From Lachnospiraceae bacterium (GTDB lineage Bacteria > Bacillota > Clostridia > Lachnospirales > Lachnospiraceae): a stretch of DNA of 20,913 bases. The DNA lies in assembly GCA_014804185.1 (NCBI GenBank), contig JAAVAG010000224.1, positions 1 through 20,913 on the forward strand, written 5' to 3'. Made by a program: the position numbers and the translations under genes. The notes under the pieces are model-generated. The model saw only the letters and a list, made by a program, of their open reading frames with translations. It had not been told where the DNA came from and ran no database searches. Numbering within the stretch: the stretch's first letter is position 1; every line of letters begins with the position of its first letter. Positions 8,958 through 15,591 of the stretch are shown in pieces.

Positions 8958-9509
8958 CTATGATTGCAGCTGGATCTGATACAGCTGCCTCTTCAATTCT
9001 TCCAATTTCGTTCTGACACTGCTGTCAACCACTCTGTCTCCTATGCGGATGACCATGCCTCCGATAAGTCCTGCATCCGTCCGATAGTGCATCTCCATCT
9101 GCCGGTAGGAGGTGGTTTGCAGCAGTTTTTCTTCGATCCGCTTTTTCTGAACCTCTGAAAGTTCCATGGCCGTGGCGACATAAGCCACCCCGATTCCTCT
9201 GGCGTCCTTGATCTTATCTGTAAAATACATAAAGATCTGATCCAGATCCCTGTATCTTTCTTTCTGCAGAATCAGAATCAAAAAGCCAAGCAGCTGCTCG
9301 CTGATACGTCCCCTGAAAACCTCCTCCATCACCCGCTGTTTCTCTTCCTTGCGGATTTTGGGATGGTTCATCAGCTTATCAAACTCGCCGTTTTCTTCCA
9401 GGATCTGCCGGAGCGATGTCACTTCCTCCAGAAATGCATCCGCTTCATTTTGCTCCATGGCAAGTTCAAACAAAGCATCTCCATATGTTTTCGATATCAG
9501 CTTAGCCAT
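8958..9509 (-). CDS. atpH: ATP synthase F1 delta subunit (peripheral stalk)
   Basis: Delta (OSCP in mitochondria) joins the top of F1 to the b subunits as part of the stator. The 183-residue length is normal. The N-terminus (KTYGDALFELAMEQ) matches the family pattern of an N-terminal helical domain contacting alpha, and the C-terminal part has the conserved GLIGGMVIRIGDRVVDSSVRTKLEEL. The start overlaps the atpF end by 13 bases, which suggests coupled translation; GGGGAAGG precedes the ATG. Confidence 0.96.
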   Translation of the reverse strand: MAKLISKTYGDALFELAMEQNEADAFLEEVTSLRQILEENGEFDKLMNHPKIRKEEKQRVMEEVFRGRISEQLLGFLILILQKERYRDLDQIFMYFTDKIKDARGIGVAYVATAMELSEVQKKRIEEKLLQTTSYRQMEMHYRTDAGLIGGMVIRIGDRVVDSSVRTKLEELKRQLYQIQLQS

Positions 9510-10063
9510 GTGCCTTCCCCTATTTCTTTCAAAGTTTCATCGATCAAAGACTCCTGAACGGTTGTATCGATAGATGCGGACACAACCTTTCCAGCCATCA
9601 GGGATGCCAGCGAGATCATCTCCCGCTTTACATCGTCTGCCGCTTTCTGTTTTTCCAGCTGGGCCTCTTTGCGCGCCCTTTCCATAATGCGGGCGGCTTC
9701 TTCTTTCGCCTGCGCCACGATCTGGCTTTCATTTGCCAGCGCTTTCTTTCTGGCCTCGCCCAGGATACGGTCCGCTTCTTTGTCAATCTCTTTTAATTTC
9801 TCTTCGTATTCTTCCTTTAAGGCACGTGCAGCCTCCATGTCGGCCGCCGCATTGTCCAGTTCATTTTTGATCTTATTCTGTCTGCCCTCCAGCATCTTGC
9901 GGGCCGGATTGAACAGCATATAGGACAAGACCATAAACAGGAAAAATAAAGCTATGATCATCAGCCCTGCATCGACAATCAGCTGCAGATCCAGATCGAA
10001 CAATCTGGACATCCCCGCTTCCGTCTCCAGCACGGCTATGCCTGCTCCTGCTAAAATACTCAC
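9497..10063 (-). CDS. atpF: ATP synthase F0 b subunit
   Basis: The b subunit is the stator stalk, with one N-terminal membrane helix (about residues 28-52, LIVDAGLMIIALFFLFMVLS) followed by a long charged helix (RQNKIKNELDNAAADMEAA onward) that forms a coiled coil and reaches F1. I choose the GTG start at 10063 because AGGAGG lies 7 bases upstream; the next Met, at residue 18, has no equal site. There is a 51-base gap after atpE, and the gene overlaps atpH by 13 bases. Only one b-type gene is present, so b should be a homodimer. Confidence 0.95.
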   Translation of the reverse strand: MSILAGAGIAVLETEAGMSRLFDLDLQLIVDAGLMIIALFFLFMVLSYMLFNPARKMLEGRQNKIKNELDNAAADMEAARALKEEYEEKLKEIDKEADRILGEARKKALANESQIVAQAKEEAARIMERARKEAQLEKQKAADDVKREMISLASLMAGKVVSASIDTTVQESLIDETLKEIGEGTWLS

Positions 10064-10114
10064 CCCTCTGCCTCCTTTCTTGTCTCATTCCGGTTTTCGC
10101 CGGTTCCGAGATTT

Positions 10115-10369
10115 TTACGGTAATAAGGGTTTCAGGAATAACAGCAGGAACGCGATCAGCAGGCCGTACAGACCTGTGGTCTCGGCAACCGCCTGCCCCA
10201 GAAGCATGGTTGTGGTAACGTCGGATTTAGCGCCGGGATTGCGGCCTACGGCAGCAGCGGCATGACCTGCTGCGATACCCTGTCCGATACCAGGTCCGAT
10301 ACCGGCGATAACTGCCAGACCTGCTCCGATTGCAGAACAACCCAAGATAAATTCATTGTTAAAATCCAT
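10115..10369 (-). CDS. atpE: ATP synthase F0 c subunit, with Na+-type ion-binding motif
   Basis: The c subunit forms the membrane rotor ring. The 84-residue protein is two membrane helices joined by the polar loop (GRNPGA). The start is the ATG at 10369, since AAGGAGG is 8 bases upstream; a longer reading from 10411 would begin ahead of that site. Gln30 (GIGQG), Val61, Glu63, Thr64 and Thr65 (QAVAETTG) match, two positions offset, the Na+ ligands Gln32, Val63, Glu65, Ser66 and Thr67 of the Ilyobacter tartaricus c ring. This predicts Na+ rather than H+ coupling (inference from an established motif). The gene is preceded by two hairpins and an A/T-rich leader, fitting the need for many copies of c per enzyme. 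Confidence 0.96.
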   Translation of the reverse strand: MDFNNEFILGCSAIGAGLAVIAGIGPGIGQGIAAGHAAAAVGRNPGAKSDVTTTMLLGQAVAETTGLYGLLIAFLLLFLKPLLP

Positions 10370-10419
10370 TGTAATTTCCTCCTTAAATAAATATAAAATA
10401 AATTTCCTCATTTATAAGC

Positions 10420-10474
10420 GGAAGAATCTAAGATTCTTCCAAACCAAACGGCCATTGTTTTGGACGTTTGGTTT
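10420..10474 (-). promoter_or_regulatory. Two tandem hairpins between atpB and atpE
   Basis: Two inverted repeats lie between the genes. AAACCAAACG (10441-10450) pairs with CGTTTGGTTT (10465-10474), touching the atpB stop codon. GGAAGAATC (10420-10428) pairs with GATTCTTCC (10432-10440) around a 3-base loop. An A/T-rich stretch then leads to the strong atpE ribosome site. There is no T-run directly after either stem, so these look like RNA-stability or translation-control elements rather than terminators. Confidence 0.7.
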
Positions 10475-11211
10475 TATTCGCGTCCCGCCTCAATGGCATT
10501 ATTGACATACGTCATGGTCAGCATACAGAACACATATGTCTGTATCGCCCCCGAAAACAAATCGAAGTACACATGCAGCGCCGCAGGCCATGCCAGAGCG
10601 AACACTTTCAGCAGACCGTATACCAGAGCCATCATGACCGTCCCGGACAATACGTTCGCAAACAGACGCAGCGACAGCGAAATCGGCACTGCAATCTCAC
10701 TGATAATATTGATCGGCAGCCAGAGCGGCAGCCACGGCGGCAGCGGCGAACACATATCCGTCCAGATAGCTTTTGGCTTCTGCCACTTAAACTGATTAAA
10801 ATGGATCAATATAAATGTCAGCACACCCAGCGGCAGCGTCACGCCATAATCGGCTGTCGGCGGCCTCAGGCCCAGCAGCCCGGAAATATTGCTGATCAGA
10901 ATAAAGATGAACACCGTCCCGATATAGTTGCGGAAAGCCGGTGCGTTCCTGCCCATGGATGAATTGACCACGCCGTCCAGCTTTTCCACCACCAGTTCCA
11001 CAACATTCTGAAACCCGCCGGGAACTTCGCTGGCATGCCGCATGGCAATATTGGCGGCAATGGCAAATCCAACGATAATCAATATAACTATCAGCAGACA
11101 TATGTGCGTTGTCGTGATCCACAGTTCCTGTCCGAACAGATGATACTTGAATACGCCGTGTATCATAAAATCAATGTCCGAGCTGCTGGATAACAAAACG
11201 CTTCTCCCCAT
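10474..11211 (-). CDS. atpB: ATP synthase F0 a subunit
   Basis: Subunit a forms the ion half-channels beside the c ring. The 245-residue protein has five to six hydrophobic helices. The conserved arginine needed for rotation is Arg182 in SLRLFANVLSG, and the later helix AIQTYVFCMLTMTYV is the usual family C-terminus. PAFRNYIGTVF and NISGLLGLRPPTAD also match the family. The ATG has a TAAGGAGG site that overlaps the atpI stop. It is followed by paired hairpins before atpE. Confidence 0.97.
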   Translation of the reverse strand: MGRSVLLSSSSDIDFMIHGVFKYHLFGQELWITTTHICLLIVILIIVGFAIAANIAMRHASEVPGGFQNVVELVVEKLDGVVNSSMGRNAPAFRNYIGTVFIFILISNISGLLGLRPPTADYGVTLPLGVLTFILIHFNQFKWQKPKAIWTDMCSPLPPWLPLWLPINIISEIAVPISLSLRLFANVLSGTVMMALVYGLLKVFALAWPAALHVYFDLFSGAIQTYVFCMLTMTYVNNAIEAGRE

Positions 11212-11223
11212 CTTTTCACCTCC

Positions 11224-11703
11224 TTACTCTTTTGACTTCTCCTGTTCCCCGCATGTCTCTTCCGTTTCCTCCAGAGCCCGGGGAACCGGATCTGTCTCGT
11301 GGAAGATTTTGTTTGTCAGTTTATGAGTAAACGGCTGCATATAAGCCGCTACTTTCAATCCCATGATTCCGATGAAAGTCACAATCGGATTCCCGATTCC
11401 CGCTGCCGCAAGCGCCATAAAGACAACGACAATCACCACATAACGAGTGATGTTTGCCACTGTCATCCGCCTGCCCACATCCCCCTCCGGTCCATCAAAG
11501 GCCCGATCCAGTGTGATGTACATATGTATACCGCAAAGGGCCGCCATCCCGATCCCGATCCACAGCCCCACGCTGTAAGACGCCTTATCCTGCACAAACC
11601 AGACGCCCGCCGCCTGACATACAAGTCCGAACAGCAGAATTCCGCTCTCCAGTTCCAATACCGTCCGGTTCCACCTTTTAATTGTTTCCATCATGCCCGT
11701 CAT
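11224..11703 (-). CDS. atpI: ATP synthase subunit I (AtpI-like)
   Basis: AtpI proteins are small membrane proteins encoded ahead of F0 genes and are thought to help assemble the c ring or insert F0. This one has about four hydrophobic segments (LESGILLFGLVCQAAGVWF; YSVGLWIGIGMAALCGIHM; ITRYVVIVVVFMALAAAG; IVTFIGIMGLKVAAYMQPF) and a charged tail (EETEETCGEQEKSKE). I take the ATG at 11703 (159 residues), as AGGA lies about 8 bases upstream; ATGs at 11694 and 11691 are alternatives. A longer upstream reading would run through atpZ in another frame and is unlikely. The start overlaps atpZ by 26 bases. Confidence 0.85.
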   Translation of the reverse strand: MTGMMETIKRWNRTVLELESGILLFGLVCQAAGVWFVQDKASYSVGLWIGIGMAALCGIHMYITLDRAFDGPEGDVGRRMTVANITRYVVIVVVFMALAAAGIGNPIVTFIGIMGLKVAAYMQPFTHKLTNKIFHETDPVPRALEETEETCGEQEKSKE

Positions 11704-11929
11704 TGTTCTTATCCTGATAGATGTGCTTCGCCATTCTGAATATATTGGTAAATCCCGCCAGTGCGCCCACAAAAAATAAAAGAATCGCCCAGAAAGAGGT
11801 TCCCAATCTGTCATCCAGAAATATCCCGGCAAACATGCAAAGCAGCACCGGCACCAGCATATTGATGCCAAACTGCGTGATCAATGCCAGACTGCGATAG
11901 ACACTCCGGTTGTATCCCTGCCTTTTCAT
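11678..11929 (-). CDS. AtpZ/AtpI-family small membrane protein
   Basis: An 83-residue protein with two hydrophobic helices (LALITQFGINMLVPVLLCMF and FWAILLFFVGALAGFTNIF) separated by GIFLDDRLGTS, the pattern of the AtpZ/AtpI family (Pfam AtpZ-type, formerly putative F0F1-ATPase subunit). AtpZ with AtpI has been linked to Mg2+ or Ca2+ transport and ATP synthase assembly in other bacteria; the role here is inferred. It is the first gene of the atp operon: AAAGGA precedes the ATG, and a promoter lies about 60 bases upstream. The C-terminus is polar (QDKNNDGHDGNN). Confidence 0.85.
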   Translation of the reverse strand: MKRQGYNRSVYRSLALITQFGINMLVPVLLCMFAGIFLDDRLGTSFWAILLFFVGALAGFTNIFRMAKHIYQDKNNDGHDGNN

Positions 11930-11987
11930 CCGCCAAGTCCTTTCTCTTTCCGCCGCCCACGCTTATAGTCTTTATGGTTCATGTTAA

Positions 11988-12015
11988 ATTATATCACGCA
12001 CTTTTAAAATGTCCA
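11988..12015 (-). promoter_or_regulatory. Promoter of the atp operon
   Basis: Reading leftward, TGGACA (12010-12015) is followed after 16 bases by TATAAT (11988-11993), with a TGA extension directly before the -10 box (an extended -10). The atpZ start is about 59 bases downstream. This matches a housekeeping sigma-A promoter. Confidence 0.75.
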
Positions 12016-12043
12016 GTGGGAACCTGTTTTTTTAGATTTTTTT

Positions 12044-12070
12044 AACAGGAAATGTTTGACTTTTCCTGTT
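12044..12070. promoter_or_regulatory. Inverted repeat centred on the -35 box of the DUF402 promoter (possible operator)
   Basis: AACAGGAAA (12044-12052) and TTTCCTGTT (12062-12070) are perfect 9-bp arms separated by 9 bases that contain most of the TTGACT -35 box. A third half-site of the same word, CCTGTT, lies at 12023-12028. The layout suits a dimeric repressor site between the two divergent promoters, but an RNA hairpin or chance cannot be excluded. Confidence 0.45.
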
Positions 12071-12084
12071 CATCAGTGTAGTAT
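12056..12084 (+). promoter_or_regulatory. Promoter of the DUF402 gene
   Basis: TTGACT (12056-12061), a 17-base spacer and TAGTAT (12079-12084) form a good sigma-A-type promoter, 49 bases ahead of the ATG at 12133. It is divergent from the atp promoter. Confidence 0.7.
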
Positions 12085-12104
12085 TTTGAAAAACATCTTT
12101 TTTA

Positions 12105-12118
12105 GCGCAATATTGCGC
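12105..12118. promoter_or_regulatory. Perfect 14-bp palindrome in the DUF402 leader
   Basis: GCGCAATATTGCGC reads the same on both strands. It lies between the predicted -10 box and the GGGAGG ribosome site (12123-12128), so it could be a protein-binding site just past the transcription start, or a short hairpin at the 5' end of the mRNA. Confidence 0.45.
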
Positions 12119-12132
12119 AGACGGGAGGCCCC

Positions 12133-12624
12133 ATGACGTCATCCGCTGAAAAACTGACACTGTACCGCAGACGTATTATCCCTGACGAATGTATCCTGCT
12201 GAAAGACGACATTGTCCTGCGGCAGACGGATGAAATCATCGTCACCAGATGGAACACCCTGAAACCCAAAAGCACATTCCACCACGGCTGTTCCTGCTAT
12301 TTTCTGAAGGAAGGTTTCAAGGTCAGCCGGTTTTACCGTGAGGACGGCTCCTTTATATATTGGTACTGCGATATCATGGACTATGACATACAGCCCGAAA
12401 CCAATACGATCATCGCCACTGATCTGCTGGCGGATGTGGTCGTTTTTCCGGACGGCGCTATCCGGGTGCTGGATCTGGATGAACTGGCGCTGGCTTCCGA
12501 AAACGGACTGCTGGATCCCCGCCTGCTGCAGACTGCCCTCCGACGTTTAAACAGTCTGCTCGACCTTATCTATCGGGATAAGTTCGACCGCCTGACCACA
12601 GTCTTTGCAGATCTGGACATATAG
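12133..12624 (+). CDS. DUF402-family protein (putative nucleotide phosphatase)
   Basis: A 163-residue soluble protein with the DUF402 core: FYREDGSFIYWYCDI (about 70-84) and DLLADVVVFPDGAIRVLDLDEL (about 97-118), whose conserved acidic residues bind divalent metal in studied members. Known relatives include Streptomyces FomD and the staphylococcal nucleoside tri-/diphosphatase. The substrate here is not evident. It is the only plus-strand gene in the core region, placed between two minus-strand groups and divergent from the atp operon. GGGAGG is 4 bases ahead of the ATG. Its own promoter and nearby inverted repeats suggest separate control. Confidence 0.85.
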   Translation: MTSSAEKLTLYRRRIIPDECILLKDDIVLRQTDEIIVTRWNTLKPKSTFHHGCSCYFLKEGFKVSRFYREDGSFIYWYCDIMDYDIQPETNTIIATDLLADVVVFPDGAIRVLDLDELALASENGLLDPRLLQTALRRLNSLLDLIYRDKFDRLTTVFADLDI

Positions 12625-12644
12625 CCCGCGCTCTCTCCCGGCGC

Positions 12645-13802
12645 TTAATAAAAGACATGCCCTCCGATGTTGATACCGGTCAGCCCCGGCACCGGTGTGC
12701 GGAAGTACAGACAGTTTCCTACATTCGTCATCCCTGACATGGCCTCCTCTGCTGCCCTGTAACAGTCCGCGTTAGCCTTGTTGGAGCCAAGCGCAAGCCC
12801 CAGTCGGCCGCTGGCCACCGGCGAGAACTGACTCTTTTGATAGATCACGCCCTCCACCGTATCCGGATATCTGGAACTTAAGACTCTGTTGATGACAACC
12901 GCTCCTACCGCCAGTTTTCCCGCATAGGGTTCTCCGCCTGCCTCACAGTAAATGATATTTGCCAACAGCCATTTATCGCTCTCTGCAAAGGTGACTTCCG
13001 AAATATCTCTCCACGCGGCATTCGCCGCTGCCTGTGACAGCGCTTTCTCCTCGGCGATCTTCTTTTTCAGATATTCGATATCCTTTTCTTTTTCTTTAAT
13101 CTCCGCCTCATATGCCCTGGCCTGTGCTTCCGCGTCCTCAATCTGATCCGAATATTTTGCAATCACTCTGGATGTCTGTCCAATCAGTCCCGACACCTTA
13201 CTTTTCTCCGCCTCCGCCTCCAGTTCCAGCTGTTCAAGCTGTGCCATCTCCTGCAGCAGGCGGCTCTCCTCCCCCTCGATATACTCTCTGTTTGCCGCAT
13301 ACTCCTCAAAGAGTTTCTGATTATACGAGGTGAGTTGTTCAAAATACTCGTTAAAATTCAGAAAATCCGCCAGACTGCCGACAGACAGCAGAGCCTCCAG
13401 GTACATGGAATCTCCCTGCTCATACATCATCTGTATGTGGACCTTCATACATTCATACTGCCATGCCTCTTTTTCCCTGGCTGCCTCCAGTGCCGCCCTG
13501 ATCTCCTCGATCTCCTGCTGTTTATCCCGGATCTGGCCTTCCAACTCCTCCAGATGCTCGCTGATCTCCGTGAGCTGTCTGTTTAATGCGTTCAGTTCCC
13601 CTGTCAGAGTCTTCTGCTCTTCTTTCAGACCATCCAGCTTATCCGTTGTCTCCTGGTGCTGCTGCTCCAGTTCGTCTCGTTCATGCTGCGCCGCGTCCAG
13701 TTGATCCTGTGTGGAGGTGGCGCCTGAGATAACAGGCACAGAGCCCGCCAGCATGACCACAGCCATAAATGCCGCTATCTTCATTTTCCGTGCATTGCCC
13801 AT
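12645..13802 (-). CDS. Secreted cell-wall hydrolase: coiled coil plus SleB domain
   Basis: A 385-residue exported protein. After MKIAAFMAVVMLAGSVPVISG (a signal peptide) comes a long coiled coil (about residues 30-265, rich in Glu, Gln and Leu, of the PcsB/CwlO N-terminal type). A C-terminal SleB-type hydrolase domain (Hydrolase_2) starts near residue 278. ANIIYCEAGGEPYAGKLAVGAVV carries the likely catalytic Glu (about residue 287), and QFSPV and ANADCYRAAEEA are also family-like. SleB-type domains cleave peptidoglycan and in spore-formers act on cortex; this protein may instead work during growth, with the coiled coil controlling access (inference). I choose the ATG at 13802 since AAGGAGG lies 5-7 bases upstream; an upstream start at 13847 would overlap the deaminase gene. 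Confidence 0.88.
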   Translation of the reverse strand: MGNARKMKIAAFMAVVMLAGSVPVISGATSTQDQLDAAQHERDELEQQHQETTDKLDGLKEEQKTLTGELNALNRQLTEISEHLEELEGQIRDKQQEIEEIRAALEAAREKEAWQYECMKVHIQMMYEQGDSMYLEALLSVGSLADFLNFNEYFEQLTSYNQKLFEEYAANREYIEGEESRLLQEMAQLEQLELEAEAEKSKVSGLIGQTSRVIAKYSDQIEDAEAQARAYEAEIKEKEKDIEYLKKKIAEEKALSQAAANAAWRDISEVTFAESDKWLLANIIYCEAGGEPYAGKLAVGAVVINRVLSSRYPDTVEGVIYQKSQFSPVASGRLGLALGSNKANADCYRAAEEAMSGMTNVGNCLYFRTPVPGLTGINIGGHVFY

Positions 13803-13843
13803 ATGCCCCTCCTTTCGTCCTGACGCAGACACCCCGTGTGAAC

Positions 13844-14341
13844 TCACACTTCCAGCAGGATCTTGCGCCCTGTCATTTCATATTGGTGGTACTTCACCCC
13901 CGCCGCATCAAACATTTGCTTGGAGGCCATATTGGCCGGGGTTCCGTTATACTTGTCGCTTCCATAGACGATCGTCCTGATTCCTGCCTGAATAATCGCT
14001 TTCGCACACTCATTGCAGGGAAAGAGAGAGACATACAGCTTCGTTCCCTCCAGGGAGCCTCCTCTGTAATTCAGGATCGCATTCAGTTCACTGTGCGTCA
14101 CAAAGGGATATTTCGTGTCAAGAAACTCCCCCTCCCTCTCCCATGGGAACTCATCGTCCGAGCAGCCTATGGGAAACCCGTTATACCCCATAGAAAGAAT
14201 CTTATTATCCTGGCTGACAATGCACGCGCCCACGCTTGTGTTGGGATCCTTGGAACGCATTCCCGAAAGCTGCGCGATTCCCATAAAATATTCGTCCCAG
14301 GAAATATAATCCTGCCGTTTCCCGCCCTGCATTTTTACCAT
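13844..14341 (-). CDS. dCMP deaminase (ComEB type)
   Basis: This zinc enzyme deaminates dCMP to dUMP, feeding thymidylate synthesis. The 165-residue length fits. The zinc and catalytic signature is HSELNAIL (usually HAE; here HSE, a tolerated change that keeps the ligand His and the catalytic Glu) together with PCNECAKAI, which carries two Cys ligands. SVGACIVSQDNKILSMGYNGFP is also typical. GGAGG lies 8 bases before the ATG at 14341; a longer start at 14359 has no comparable site. It lies downstream of upp, forming a pyrimidine-salvage pair. ComEB in Bacillus belongs to the same family, but no competence role is implied here. Confidence 0.93.
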   Translation of the reverse strand: MVKMQGGKRQDYISWDEYFMGIAQLSGMRSKDPNTSVGACIVSQDNKILSMGYNGFPIGCSDDEFPWEREGEFLDTKYPFVTHSELNAILNYRGGSLEGTKLYVSLFPCNECAKAIIQAGIRTIVYGSDKYNGTPANMASKQMFDAAGVKYHQYEMTGRKILLEV

Positions 14342-14391
14342 GATCACATCCTCCGGCATTCTTCCGTGTCTTCTTCTGCTGTCCTGTACGG

Positions 14392-15021
14392 TTATTTGGT
14401 ACCGAATATCCTGTCGCCGGCATCTCCAAGTCCGGGTACGATATATCCGTGATCGTTCAGCTTCTCATCCATGGCGCCCACATACAGATCCACATCGGGA
14501 TGCTCTTTCTGCATCCGCTCTACCCCCTCCGGCGCGGCAATAATACACATAAAATGAATCTTCCTGCACCCTTTGTCCTTGAGCATCTGGATCGCCGCAA
14601 CAGATGATCCGCCTGTAGCCAGCATGGGATCCACCACAAATACTTCCCTTTCCGCACAGTCCGCAGGCAGCTTGCAGTAGTATTCCACCGGTGAAAGCGT
14701 CTCCGGATCTCTGTACAGCCCAATATGCCCCACCTTGGCCGCCGGAATCAGCTGGAGAACACCGTCCACCATGCCAAGACCCGCCCGCAGGATCGGTACA
14801 ATAGCCAACTTTTTACCTTTCAGTTCCTGAACAGTCGTCTTACAGATCGGCGTCTCGATTTCCGCATCGGAAAGCTGCAGATCCCTGGTCGCCTCATAGC
14901 AGATCAGCATGGCAATCTCGCTGATGGTTTGCCGAAAGTCTTTGGTTCCCGTCTCTTTCCTCCTGATGTAGCCGATTTTGTGACGGATCAAAGGATGATC
15001 CATGATGATTACTTTTGCCAT
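14392..15021 (-). CDS. upp: Uracil phosphoribosyltransferase
   Basis: Upp makes UMP from uracil and PRPP in pyrimidine salvage. The 209-residue protein is full length. The PRPP-binding loop is FVVDPMLATGGSS, and the uracil-binding C-terminal motif is GYIVPGLGDAGDRIFGT. The N-terminus (HPLIRHKIGYIR) and the segment LAIVPILRAGLGMVDG are family hallmarks. GGAGGG lies 5 bases ahead of the ATG at 15021, which rejects a longer reading from 15081. It sits between rpiB and the dCMP deaminase gene; the 103-base gap to rpiB holds only the ribosome site and no promoter I can see. Confidence 0.97.
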   Translation of the reverse strand: MAKVIIMDHPLIRHKIGYIRRKETGTKDFRQTISEIAMLICYEATRDLQLSDAEIETPICKTTVQELKGKKLAIVPILRAGLGMVDGVLQLIPAAKVGHIGLYRDPETLSPVEYYCKLPADCAEREVFVVDPMLATGGSSVAAIQMLKDKGCRKIHFMCIIAAPEGVERMQKEHPDVDLYVGAMDEKLNDHGYIVPGLGDAGDRIFGTK

Positions 15022-15124
15022 TTTACCCTCCATTCTGCCGGCATCCGACGCTTTGGACGCCGACGCAAACTCACCGGCCAAGAAATGTTTCAGCCTGCTT
15101 ACCTCTTTTGTACCGCGGTGACAC

Positions 15125-15556
15125 TCAGTCAGGTTCGATCATACCGACTCTGCGGCAGTGTTTTTCCTCACCGGAAAACGCTGTCTCCAGAAATGTCTCC
15201 ACAATATCCAGCGCCAGATTGACGCCTGTCATGCCGCCGCCCAGCGCCAGTATGTTGGCGTCGTTGTGCAGCCTGGTCATCCGCGCCGAAAGTGTATCGC
15301 CGCACAGAGCGCAGCGCACCCCTTTCACTTTATTTGCACAGATGGAAATTCCGATCCCTGTGGTACAGATCACGATCCCTCTGTCGCATTCCCCGTCCGC
15401 CACCGCTCTCGCAACGGCCATTCCATACACTGGATAATCACAGGAATTTCTGTCATAACATCCAAAGTCCCTGTACTCCAGTCCTTTTTTTTCCAGATAT
15501 CTCATAACGGCCTGTTTCAGATCAAAGCCGCCGTGGTCAGATCCGATCGCTATCAT
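15125..15556 (-). CDS. rpiB: Ribose-5-phosphate isomerase B
   Basis: RpiB interconverts ribose 5-phosphate and ribulose 5-phosphate in the pentose phosphate pathway. The 143-residue protein has the N-terminal IAIGSDHGGFDLK substrate motif, the catalytic Cys in ICTTGIGISICANK, and HNDANILALGG. I take the ATG at 15556, 9 bases after AGGAGG. Its supply of ribose 5-phosphate for PRPP fits with upp next door. It follows tsaC by 35 bases on the same strand. Confidence 0.95.
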   Translation of the reverse strand: MIAIGSDHGGFDLKQAVMRYLEKKGLEYRDFGCYDRNSCDYPVYGMAVARAVADGECDRGIVICTTGIGISICANKVKGVRCALCGDTLSARMTRLHNDANILALGGGMTGVNLALDIVETFLETAFSGEEKHCRRVGMIEPD

Positions 15557-15591
15557 TTCTTTCACCCTCCTCAACTTTCCCGCTCCGGCCG

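Noticed and set aside
10071..10114. Possible terminator between atpE and atpF
   Set aside because: Only a 4-bp CCGG stem is visible without a T-run; it is too weak and lies inside an otherwise continuous operon.
11704..11871. Upstream extension of atpI
   Set aside because: The extra 56 codons overlap atpZ in another frame and are Trp/Cys-rich without family resemblance; the ATG at 11703 has a ribosome site.
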